A stretch of DNA of 60,881 nucleotides from a beta proteobacterium AAP51 (lineage in GTDB: Bacteria; Pseudomonadota; Gammaproteobacteria; Burkholderiales; Burkholderiaceae_C). Location: NCBI GenBank assembly GCA_001295905.1, contig LJHT01000092.1:1-60881 (forward strand), read 5' to 3'. The notes beneath the pieces were generated by a model. It was not told the DNA's origin, searched no databases, and worked only from the letters and a program-made list of their open reading frames with translations. Shown piece by piece: positions 1 to 8,148 of this stretch (positions within the stretch are counted from its first letter, which is position 1; each line of letters opens with the position of its first letter). The translations under genes and the position numbers were made by a program.

Positions 1-1266
1 GCGCCTGCGGGCGCACCGGCGGCCGGCGCCGCCCCGGCGGGTGCGCCCGCCGCAGCCAGGCCCACGCTGGCCGATGTGCCGCTGCCCGAACTGCCCGCCC
101 ACGCCAGCCTGAACCCGCTGGTGCAGGCGGCTGCGCCGCTGCTCAGCGCTGCGCCGCGCCTGCGCGCCACGCTGCGCCACCCCGACCCCGGGGCGCTGCG
201 CGCGCAGCTGGTCGAATCCATCAAGCGCTTCGAGTCGGTGGCGCGGTCGCAGGGCCTGCCGAACGAGCAGGTCGTGGCGGCGCGCTACATCCTCTGCACG
301 CTGCTCGACGAAAGTGCTTCCAGCACGCCGTGGGGCGGTTCCGGCGCGTGGTCTTCGCAAAGCCTGCTGGTCCATTTCCACAACGAAGCCTGGGGCGGCG
401 AGAAGGTCTTCCAGCTCTTGCCCCGGCTCATCGAGAACCCCACGCAGCACCGCAACCTGCTGGAGCTGATCTACGCTGCCTTGTCGCTGGGTTTCGAGGG
501 CCGCTACAAGGTGCTGAACGACGGCAAGGCGCAGCTGGAAAGCCTGCGCCAGCGTCTGGCCGTGAAGCTGCGCGAACTGGCCGGCGCGCCCGAGCGCGAA
601 CTCTCGCCGCAGTGGCAAGGGGTGGCGGCAGCGCCCGCGCGCCTGAGCGACGGCGTGCCGCTGTGGGCCGTGGCGGCCGTGCTGGCTGGTGTGCTGCTGG
701 CGCTGTTCCTGCTGCTGCGTCTGACGCTGAATGCGCAGACCGACGCCACCTTCACCGCGCTGCAGGGCATCGACACCAAGCTGCTCGCCGCGCCGCCCCC
801 GCCGCCGCCCGCCACGCCAGCGGCCGCCCCGCCGCCGCGGCTGGCCCAGCTGCTCAAGAGCGACATCGATGCCGGCGCCGTGGAGGTGAAGGACCTGGCC
901 GACCGTTCGATGGTCACGCTTCGTGGCGACGGCCTCTTCAGCCCGGGCAGTGCCGATGTCTCGGCCAGCGCACAGGCGCTCTTCGGGCGCGTCGGCGCGG
1001 CCTTGAAGCGGGTGCCGGGGCCCGTGCTGATTGCCGGGCATACCGACAACCAGCCCATCCGTTCCTTGCGTTTTCCTTCGAACTGGCACCTGTCGAAAGA
1101 CCGTGCCGCCAGCGTGAAGAAGCTGCTGGGCACGGCCGTGCCTCCCGAGCGCCTCACGGCCGAAGGCCGTGCCGACACCGAACCGCTGGCCGACAACAGC
1201 AGCGCCGAGGGGCGCGCCCGCAACCGTCGCGTGGAGATCACGCTCTTTGCCACGGCGCCGAACTGA
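1..1266 (+). CDS. tssL: Type VI secretion protein TssL (DotU/IcmH) with C-terminal OmpA domain, 5' end missing
   Basis: Inner-membrane component of the T6SS membrane complex, with a periplasmic peptidoglycan-binding extension. The frame is open to the window edge and starts with an Ala/Pro-rich stretch usual ahead of DotU domains, so the true start is probably upstream; GTG at 76 is only the first start codon in view. After the DotU domain comes one membrane helix (roughly nt 655-730), a proline-rich linker, and an OmpA-like domain with the GHTDN motif and the ARNRRVEITL ending. The stop lies one base before the tssM ATG, so the two are probably translationally coupled. Family is certain; the full length is unknown. 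Confidence 0.93.
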   Translation, partial: APAGAPAAGAAPAGAPAAARPTLADVPLPELPAHASLNPLVQAAAPLLSAAPRLRATLRHPDPGALRAQLVESIKRFESVARSQGLPNEQVVAARYILCTLLDESASSTPWGGSGAWSSQSLLVHFHNEAWGGEKVFQLLPRLIENPTQHRNLLELIYAALSLGFEGRYKVLNDGKAQLESLRQRLAVKLRELAGAPERELSPQWQGVAAAPARLSDGVPLWAVAAVLAGVLLALFLLLRLTLNAQTDATFTALQGIDTKLLAAPPPPPPATPAAAPPPRLAQLLKSDIDAGAVEVKDLADRSMVTLRGDGLFSPGSADVSASAQALFGRVGAALKRVPGPVLIAGHTDNQPIRSLRFPSNWHLSKDRAASVKKLLGTAVPPERLTAEGRADTEPLADNSSAEGRARNRRVEITLFATAPN

Positions 1267-1267
1267 C

Positions 1268-4200
1268 ATGAAGAACTTTCTGCGCAAGGTTTTCAACCCG
1301 CTGGTGCTGGGCATCCTGGGCCTGCTGGCGCTTTCGGCCATCGTCTGGTGGGTGCTGCCGCTGATCGCCTTCGGCGAGAACCGTCCTTTCGATTCCGTGT
1401 GGGTGCGGCTGGGCCTCCTGGTGCTGATGTGGGGCCTGTGGGGCGGCGTGCTGGCCTGGAAGGCGCACCAGCGCCGCAAGACCAACGCCGCGCTGCTGCA
1501 GGGCCTGGGCGCCGGGCCTTCGGCCAGCGACAAGGAAGCCCAGGTGCTGGCCACGCGCTTCAACGAAGCGGTGCAGCGCCTGAAGGCGGCCAAGGGCGCC
1601 AGCTTCTTCGGCGGCGGACAGTACCTGTACGAGCTGCCCTGGTACGTTTTCGTGGGTGCTCCCGGTTCGGGCAAGACCACGGCGCTGATGAACGCCGGCC
1701 TGCAGTTCCTGCTGGGGGAAGACGGCAAGGGCGGCAAAGGTGCCAGCGGCGGCAAGGGTTCGGTGCAAGGCGTGGGCGGCACGCGCAACTGCGAATGGTG
1801 GTTCACGCAGGACGCCGTGCTGATCGATACCGCTGGCCGCTACGCCACGCAGGAGAGCGACAAGGACGTCGACGCCAGCGCCTGGGACAACTTCCTCGCG
1901 CTGCTCAAGCGCACGCGCCCGCGCCAGCCCATCAACGGCGTGCTGCTCACCGTCAACATCCAAGACCTGCTGCAGCAAGGCGCACCCGAGCGCAAGGAAC
2001 ACGCCGCCAAGTTGCGCGCGCGCCTGAACGAGCTGCACACCAAGCTGGGCGTGCGCGCACCCGTGTACGTGCTGGTGACGAAGGCCGACCTCATCGGCGG
2101 CTTCAATGAAAGCTTCGAGGCCCTGGCCAAGGAAGAGCGCGACCAGGTCTGGGGTTTCACCTTTGCGCACGATGCGCCTGCGGGCGAAGATCCCATGGCG
2201 CAGTTCCCGGCGCTCTACCAGCAGCTGCAGCAGCGCCTGGTGGCGCAGCTGGTCGACCGCCTGGAAGCCGAGCGCGACGTGCTGAAGAAGAGCGCCATCT
2301 TCGCCTTCCCGCAGGAGTTCGCGGCCCTGCAGGGCGTGCTGGCCGATTTCCTGCGCCAGGTGTTCTCGGGCGGCGGGCAGGTCGAAGCCGCGCCGCAGGT
2401 GCGCGGGGTGTACTTCACCAGCGGCACGCAGGAAGGCTCGCCCATCGACCGCGTGATGGGTGCGCTGGCGTCCTCGTTCGGCATGGGCGGGCGCAACGCG
2501 GCCATCGCGCAGGGGCGCGGCAAGAGCTTCTTCTTGCACCGCCTGCTGAAGGACGTGGTGTTCGCCGAACGCGGCCTGGGCGTGCTGAACCCCGTGGCCG
2601 AGCGCCGCCGGCATGCGTTGCGCATGGGCGCCATGGCCAGCATGGCCGTGGTGTCGGTGGCGGTGGCCGTGGGCTGGGCCATCAGCCGGGCCCACAACCT
2701 CGACCACGCCGCCGTGGTGGCCGAACGCCTGCCCGCCCTGCGCCAGGCCGTGGAAGCCCTGCCGCCGCCCACCAGCGCCGACCTGGCCCCGCTGCCCGCC
2801 CCGCTGACCGCGCTGCGCGACGCCGCGAAGGTGGAAGGCTTCGAGCTCGACGCGCCGCCGCTGCTGAACGGCCTGGGCCTGTACCAGGGCGACAAGCTCG
2901 ATGCCGGCGCGCAGATCGCCTACCACCGCGTGCTGCAGAAGACGCTGATGCCGCGCGTGGCCGCGCGGCTGGAAGAGCGCCTGCGCGCGGCCAACAAGGA
3001 CAACCTGGAGAACGCCTACGAGGCGCTGAAGTCCTACCTGATGCTGCACCAGCCCGAGCGTTTCGATGCCGAGGCTTTGCAGGCCTGGATCGGTGTGGAT
3101 CTGGACGCCAACTACGGCCGCATGGCGCCGGAAGAACGCGCGCAGCTCGATGCCCACGTGGCCGCGCTGCTGGCCCTGGGCCCGCCGCGCGCCAGCATCG
3201 CGCAGGACGACAACCTCGTGGCCAGCGTGCGCGAGATGCTCTCGGCCTACCCGCTGGAGTACCGCGTCTACAGCCGCGTGAAGCGCCAGTACCGTCCGGG
3301 CAGTGCCAACGACTTCACCGCCGCCGGCGCGGCCGGCCCCAACGCAGCGCAGGTGTTCGCGCGCACCAGTGGCGAGCCGCTCACCAAGGGCATCAGCGGC
3401 CTGTTCACGAAAGACGGCTACCGCCGGCTGGTGCTGCCGGCCATCCAGCAGGCCACGCCACGCCTGGCACAGGAAGAAGGCTGGGTGCTGGGTCTGCGCA
3501 CCGACCCGGCGCGTCTGCGCGACGCCACGCTGGGCACGGCCATCACCGACAAGGTGCGGCGCCTGTACTTCGAGGACTACATCAAGACCTGGGACGCCTA
3601 CCTGGCCGATGTGAAGCTGGTGAAGCTCGACGACCCCGAGCGCGCGCTGGCCGTCTCGCGCATGCTGGCGGCGGTGGATTCACCGCTGGCCGCCTACTTG
3701 CGCGGCGTGGCCGAGCAGACCAAGCTGGTGCAGCCGGCGGCCGCCCCCAACGCCCTGGACAAACTGGCCAACCAGGCCAAGGCGGATGCCGCGCGCCTGG
3801 CTGGTGCCGGCCCGGCCGCCACCGGGGGTGCAGGCGGCCCGCTGGAACGCATGGTGGACGACCACTTCGCCGGCATCCACCGCCTCGTGACGGGCGACCC
3901 GCCGCCCATCAACGACACGCTCAAGCTCTTCGGCGAGCTCTATGCCCAACTTGCCGCGGTGGACGCCGCCAAGAAGAGCAAGACCCCGCCGCCGCCGGCC
4001 GGCGGTGCCGAGAAGGTGAAGGTGGCCGCCGCCGGTCAGCCCGACCTGGTGCGCGGCATGGTCGAGGAGATGGCCGATGCCACCGCCGGCCAGAGCCGCG
4101 GCGCCGAGCGCGAAGGCCTGACGGCCGAGCTCAAGCCCATCACCGACATCTGCATCCGCAGCATCAATGGCCGCTACCCCTTTGCCAGCGGCAGCAAGGC

Positions 4201-4804
4201 CGATGTGCTGCCGGAAGACTTCGGCCAGCTCTTCGGCCAGGGCGGCCTGTTCGACGATTTCTACCAGCGCCGCCTGGCCGCCATCGTCGACCAGAGCACC
4301 GCCACCTGGACCTACCGCCCACTGGCCGATGGCTCGCGCCCGGTGTCGCCGGCCGCGCTGGCCGAGTTCCAGCGCGCGCAGCGCATCCGCGAGGTGTTCT
4401 TCCGCAGTGGCGGCAAGACGCCGGCCATCCGCATCGAGATGCGCCTGTCCGAGCTGGAGCCTTCGCTGAAGGAATTGAACTTCGACATCGACGGCCAGGT
4501 GCAGAAGCTCACCACCACCTCGCCGTCCATCAGCATCGCCTGGCCCAGCCAGCGCCTGGCCTCGGTCATCAAGATGACCACGGGCCTGGGCAATGCCGGG
4601 CCGCTGGTGCAGACCGAGGGTTCGTGGGCGCTGTTCCGCCTGTTCGAGCGTTTCCAGATCGAGCCCGGCAACGTGCCCGAGAAGTTCAGCGTCATCATGA
4701 ACCTGGACGGCAAGCGCGCGCGGCTGGAAGTCATCTCGGCCAGCGTCTTCAACCCCTTCCAGCTGCGCGAGATCAAGCAGTTCCGCTGCCCCGCGGCGCT
4801 GTGA
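1268..4804 (+). CDS. tssM: Type VI secretion membrane subunit TssM (IcmF)
   Basis: TssM spans the inner membrane and links TssL to the outer-membrane lipoprotein TssJ in the T6SS trans-envelope complex. The 1178-residue product has two N-terminal membrane helices (about residues 12-32 and 46-65), a cytoplasmic GTPase-like domain with Walker A GAPGSGKTT at about 130-138, a DTAGRY Walker B region, a third helix near residues 455-478, and a long periplasmic IcmF/DUF1215-type C-terminal half. The ATG at 1268 is chosen because the protein then begins with MKNFLRKVFNPLVLG; the frame is open further upstream but only over the tssL 3' end. Length is normal for the family. TagF follows 19 nt downstream. 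Confidence 0.95.
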   Translation: MKNFLRKVFNPLVLGILGLLALSAIVWWVLPLIAFGENRPFDSVWVRLGLLVLMWGLWGGVLAWKAHQRRKTNAALLQGLGAGPSASDKEAQVLATRFNEAVQRLKAAKGASFFGGGQYLYELPWYVFVGAPGSGKTTALMNAGLQFLLGEDGKGGKGASGGKGSVQGVGGTRNCEWWFTQDAVLIDTAGRYATQESDKDVDASAWDNFLALLKRTRPRQPINGVLLTVNIQDLLQQGAPERKEHAAKLRARLNELHTKLGVRAPVYVLVTKADLIGGFNESFEALAKEERDQVWGFTFAHDAPAGEDPMAQFPALYQQLQQRLVAQLVDRLEAERDVLKKSAIFAFPQEFAALQGVLADFLRQVFSGGGQVEAAPQVRGVYFTSGTQEGSPIDRVMGALASSFGMGGRNAAIAQGRGKSFFLHRLLKDVVFAERGLGVLNPVAERRRHALRMGAMASMAVVSVAVAVGWAISRAHNLDHAAVVAERLPALRQAVEALPPPTSADLAPLPAPLTALRDAAKVEGFELDAPPLLNGLGLYQGDKLDAGAQIAYHRVLQKTLMPRVAARLEERLRAANKDNLENAYEALKSYLMLHQPERFDAEALQAWIGVDLDANYGRMAPEERAQLDAHVAALLALGPPRASIAQDDNLVASVREMLSAYPLEYRVYSRVKRQYRPGSANDFTAAGAAGPNAAQVFARTSGEPLTKGISGLFTKDGYRRLVLPAIQQATPRLAQEEGWVLGLRTDPARLRDATLGTAITDKVRRLYFEDYIKTWDAYLADVKLVKLDDPERALAVSRMLAAVDSPLAAYLRGVAEQTKLVQPAAAPNALDKLANQAKADAARLAGAGPAATGGAGGPLERMVDDHFAGIHRLVTGDPPPINDTLKLFGELYAQLAAVDAAKKSKTPPPPAGGAEKVKVAAAGQPDLVRGMVEEMADATAGQSRGAEREGLTAELKPITDICIRSINGRYPFASGSKADVLPEDFGQLFGQGGLFDDFYQRRLAAIVDQSTATWTYRPLADGSRPVSPAALAEFQRAQRIREVFFRSGGKTPAIRIEMRLSELEPSLKELNFDIDGQVQKLTTTSPSISIAWPSQRLASVIKMTTGLGNAGPLVQTEGSWALFRLFERFQIEPGNVPEKFSVIMNLDGKRARLEVISASVFNPFQLREIKQFRCPAAL

Positions 4805-4823
4805 CGGCAGGACGAGGCCCGGC

Positions 4824-5549
4824 GTGACGGCGACGCAAGCGCAGGCACCGGGCTGGCACGGCAAGCTGCCTTCGCTGGGCGATTTCGCCTCGCGCCGGCT
4901 CGACGCCAGCTTCATCGAGCCCTGGGACGGCTGGCTGGCCGCCGGGCTGCTGGCGCTGCGCGAGGCGCGGCCTGACAGCTGGCTCGAAAGCTACCTGGGC
5001 TCGCCCAGCTGGCGCTTCCTGCTGATGCCGGGCGTGATGCCGGGCACAGGGCCCGGCCAGGCCGGGGCCCAGGCCTGGGCCGGGGTGCTGATGCCCTCGG
5101 TCGACCGTGTGGGCCGCTACTTTCCGTTGACCGTGGTGCAGCCCCTGCAGGCCGGCCCCGGCTCGACGCAGGACATGGCCGCCCTGTGGCAATGGCTGGG
5201 CCGCCTGGACGAGCTGGCTCGCGACGCGCTGTTCGAGGACTGGACTGCCGACAAGCTGGAACAGGAACTGGCGCGCATGGCCCTGCCAGCGCTGAGCCCG
5301 CTCAGCCCAGCGCGTGGAGCCGGCCCGGAACCGCCACCGGCGCCGGGCCAGCTGGTGGCGGTGCCGGGCTCGGGCGATGCCGCGCTGCACATCGGCGCCC
5401 AGGCCCAGCGCGCCTGGGCCGAAGCCGCCCAGGGCCAGGCCTGGTGGCATGCGCGGCCCGACGAAGGCGCGCCGCAGCTCTTGATGTCGCGCGGCCTGCC
5501 TTCCGCTGCTGCCCTGGCCCGCTTGTTCGGCCCGGCTGCGACAATGTGA
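4824..5549 (+). CDS. tagF: Type VI secretion-associated protein TagF (ImpM family)
   Basis: TagF proteins repress T6SS assembly post-translationally, in several species by sequestering the Fha protein. The product is 241 residues from a GTG start. It shows the N-terminal signature WHGKLPSLGDFASRRL (about residues 11-26) and the SVDRVGRYFPLTV motif near residues 92-104, both diagnostic of the family (DUF2094). No membrane segment is seen. It lies between tssM and a PpkA-like kinase, an arrangement typical of clusters using threonine-phosphorylation control, where TagF and the kinase act in opposite directions. Confidence 0.88.
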   Translation: MTATQAQAPGWHGKLPSLGDFASRRLDASFIEPWDGWLAAGLLALREARPDSWLESYLGSPSWRFLLMPGVMPGTGPGQAGAQAWAGVLMPSVDRVGRYFPLTVVQPLQAGPGSTQDMAALWQWLGRLDELARDALFEDWTADKLEQELARMALPALSPLSPARGAGPEPPPAPGQLVAVPGSGDAALHIGAQAQRAWAEAAQGQAWWHARPDEGAPQLLMSRGLPSAAALARLFGPAATM

Positions 5550-5577
5550 CCAATCGCATCCCGCACAGCCCCCGGAC

Positions 5578-7545
5578 ATGACCCCCGACGCTTCTGACGA
5601 CGACCGCACCGTCATACGGCCCCCGGGCTCGACACCACCCACGGCGCCCACCGGCTTCCAGCCCACCGAATGGTCGGCTGCCGCCCCGCCGCCGGCGATG
5701 GAAAGGACGCAGGTCGTGGCCCCGCCGGTGGACGACGGCGGCCACCTGCCGGTGGGCACGATGCTGGCCGAGTTCCGCCTCACCGAACTGATCGGCGAAG
5801 GCGGCTTCGGCGTCGTCTACAAGGCCTTCGACACCTCGCTGGAGCGCGAGGTGGCCCTGAAGGAGTACATGCCTTCCTCGCTGGCGCAGCGCATCGGCGG
5901 CGGCACGCAGGTGCAGGTGAAGAGCGAGCGCTACCGCGAAACCTTCGAGGCCGGCCGCGACAGCTTCGTGAAGGAAGCGAAGATGCTGGCCAGCTTCGAC
6001 CACCCGTCGCTGGTGAAGGTGTACCGCTTCTGGGAAGCCAACGGCACCGCCTACATGGTGATGCCGCTGCTGAAGGGCACCACGCTGAAGGACGTGCTGC
6101 GCGACATGAAGCGCGGCGGGCAGGGCGTGGAAGAGGGCTGGCTGCGCGGCGTGCTGGCGCAGATCACCGAGGCCTTGCTCGTCATTCACGCCGAGCAGGT
6201 GTACCACCGCGACATCGCGCCCGACAACGTGATGTTCCTGCCCGAGAAAGGGCGCTGGCTGCTGCTGGATTTCGGCGCTGCGCGGCGCGTCATCAGCGAA
6301 CAGACACAGGCGCTCACGGTCATCCTCAAGCCCGGCTACGCGCCGGTGGAGCAGTACGCCGAGATCCCCGGCATGAAGCAGGGCGCCTGGACCGACGTCT
6401 ACGCCCTGGCGGCGGTGGTGTACTTCGCCCTCGTCGGCCGCACGCCCCCGCCCAGCGTGGGCCGCATCCTGAATGACACCTACCAGCCGCTGGTGGAGGT
6501 GGCTGCCGGCCGCTACAGCGAAGCCCTGCTCGCCGCCATCGACCGTGCGCTGGCCGTGCGGCCCGAGCACCGCACGCAGAGCATCGGGGAACTGCGCCAG
6601 GACCTGGGCCTGGGTGATGCCCCGGTGGCCGAGATGAGCTATTCCACGCAGCCCCTGCCACCCGGCACGGAGATGCCGCCCCGCTACGGCAGCGAGGCTG
6701 CGCAGGCTGCCACGGCGATGAAGGCGCTGGCCACACCGGCCCCGGCACCGCGGGCTGCTGCCGCCACCGCGGCGCGGGCTGCGACAGCCCCGGCTGCCGC
6801 TGCGGCTGCGGGTTCGGGCAACGGCCTGAAGATCGGCATCGGCGTGGGCGTGCTGGCCCTCGCAGCCGTGGGCGCCTACTTCGCCCTGGCGCCGGCACCG
6901 CGGCCGGCTCCGCCGCCCGGCGAACTGGCTGCGGCGCCCGTGCCTGCGCCTGCGCCCGCCCCGGCCCCTGCACCGGTGGCGGCCACGCCCGTGCCAGCCC
7001 CCGCGCCGGCTCCGGCGCCCGCCGTGTTCGACCCGGCCGCCGAGTTCGAACGCATGCTGGCCACGCAGACCCCGGGCTTCGGCGTGAAGGCCGAGCCGGT
7101 GAAGGCACAGCTGAAGATCGGTGTCGACGAGTTCCGCTTCAACGTCACCAGCGACCGCGACGGCTTCGTCTACGTCTACGGTTTTTCGTCGGACGGCACG
7201 CTGGCCCTGCTGGTGCCCAACACCATCTCGGGGGCGGTGCGGGTACGCAAGGGCCAGACCTGGCGTTTCCCCACGGGCAACGGCTTCGCCCTCGAATCGC
7301 AGGAACCCGCCGGCCCGACGCAGATGCTGGTGCTGGTGTCGGCCCGCCAGCGCAACCTGGAAGGTGCGGGCGCTCGGTCCGATGGGCCGGTGAAGATCTT
7401 CCCCACGGGTCCGGCGGCTGCCGCGCTGGCATCCGGCTTCACGGGCCGAGGTTCGGTGCTGGGCGGTGTGCCGGTGTGCCCTGCCAGCGGCCCTTGCGAT
7501 GACGAGTACGGCGCCGCGCTCATGCGGTTCGAGACCCAGCGCTGA
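5578..7545 (+). CDS. Membrane Ser/Thr protein kinase with DUF4384 periplasmic domain (T6SS-associated, PpkA-like)
   Basis: 655 residues. The cytoplasmic kinase domain has the glycine loop GEGGFGVVY (about 73-81), the ATP-site lysine in VALKEYMP (K95), catalytic HRD at 210-212 and DFG at 231-233. The catalytic loop reads HRDIAPDN, so the lysine normal in Ser/Thr kinases (HRDxKPxN) is alanine. One membrane helix follows at about 417-440, then a Pro/Ala repeat linker, then a C-terminal domain resembling DUF4384 (FRFNVTSDRDGFVYVYGF). By position after tagF it is probably the T6SS regulatory kinase; its substrate, usually Fha, is not in the window. The partner phosphatase may be the PP2C at 17237. 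Confidence 0.87.
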   Translation: MTPDASDDDRTVIRPPGSTPPTAPTGFQPTEWSAAAPPPAMERTQVVAPPVDDGGHLPVGTMLAEFRLTELIGEGGFGVVYKAFDTSLEREVALKEYMPSSLAQRIGGGTQVQVKSERYRETFEAGRDSFVKEAKMLASFDHPSLVKVYRFWEANGTAYMVMPLLKGTTLKDVLRDMKRGGQGVEEGWLRGVLAQITEALLVIHAEQVYHRDIAPDNVMFLPEKGRWLLLDFGAARRVISEQTQALTVILKPGYAPVEQYAEIPGMKQGAWTDVYALAAVVYFALVGRTPPPSVGRILNDTYQPLVEVAAGRYSEALLAAIDRALAVRPEHRTQSIGELRQDLGLGDAPVAEMSYSTQPLPPGTEMPPRYGSEAAQAATAMKALATPAPAPRAAAATAARAATAPAAAAAAGSGNGLKIGIGVGVLALAAVGAYFALAPAPRPAPPPGELAAAPVPAPAPAPAPAPVAATPVPAPAPAPAPAVFDPAAEFERMLATQTPGFGVKAEPVKAQLKIGVDEFRFNVTSDRDGFVYVYGFSSDGTLALLVPNTISGAVRVRKGQTWRFPTGNGFALESQEPAGPTQMLVLVSARQRNLEGAGARSDGPVKIFPTGPAAAALASGFTGRGSVLGGVPVCPASGPCDDEYGAALMRFETQR

Positions 7546-7550
7546 AGGCC

Positions 7551-8105
7551 GTGAACAAGGCTTTTGTCAAGGAAGCCGAGGGCGACGAAGAAGACGATGC
7601 GCCCGGCCTGCCCGCCCTGCCGGCCGGTGCGCGCAACTACATCACCCCGGCCGGCTACCAGCGCCTGCGTCAGGAGCTGATGACGCTGCTGGATGCCGAG
7701 CGCCCGAAGATCGTGGAAGTGGTGTCGTGGGCGGCCAAGAACGGCGACCGCAGCGAAAACGGCGACTACCTCTACGGCAAGAAGCGCCTGCGCGAGATCG
7801 ACCGCCGCATCCGCTTCCTGACCAAGCGGCTCGACATCGCCGAGGTGGCCGACCCTTCGGCCCATCACGGCAGCGACCAGGTCTTCTTCGGCGCCACCGT
7901 CACCTACGCCACGGCGGCCGGCGACGAACGCACCATCACCATCAAGGGCATCGACGAAGCCGACAGCCTGCAAGGCGAGGTGAGCTGGGTGTCGCCGGTG
8001 GCGCGTGCGCTGCTGAAGGCGCGTGAAGGCGACGAGGTGGCCCTGGTGACGCCGGGCGGCTTGGAGAAGATCGAGGTGCTGGAGGTGCGCTACCCGGCGC
8101 CCTGA
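7551..8105 (+). CDS. greB: Transcription elongation factor GreB
   Basis: GreB enters the RNA polymerase secondary channel and stimulates cleavage of backtracked transcripts. The 184-residue protein has the coiled-coil tip NGDRSENGDYLYGKKRLREI, with the Asp and Glu (about D66 and E69) that help position the catalytic Mg2+, followed by an FKBP-like C-terminal domain. The first 28 residues are an acidic extension (GDEEDD) beyond the core fold. GTG at 7551 is only 5 nt after the kinase stop, so T6SS transcription may read into greB. It converges on spoT, as in other Burkholderiales. Confidence 0.94.
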   Translation: MNKAFVKEAEGDEEDDAPGLPALPAGARNYITPAGYQRLRQELMTLLDAERPKIVEVVSWAAKNGDRSENGDYLYGKKRLREIDRRIRFLTKRLDIAEVADPSAHHGSDQVFFGATVTYATAAGDERTITIKGIDEADSLQGEVSWVSPVARALLKAREGDEVALVTPGGLEKIEVLEVRYPAP

Positions 8106-8109
8106 AGCA

Positions 8110-8132
8110 CCGCCTGCGCCGCGTGCAGGCGG
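8110..8132. terminator. Hairpin between convergent greB and spoT
   Basis: Perfect 8-bp inverted repeat CCGCCTGC/GCAGGCGG with a 7-nt loop, lying 5 nt after the greB stop and 17 nt before the spoT 3' end. It is placed to end transcription from both sides, but neither strand has a real U-tract. Confidence 0.4.
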
Positions 8133-8148
8133 CCGGGCTTTCGGGCTG

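Noticed and set aside
6937..7022. Pro/Ala repeat tract in the T6SS kinase
   Set aside because: It is a normal linker between a membrane helix and a periplasmic domain, not a mobile repeat.
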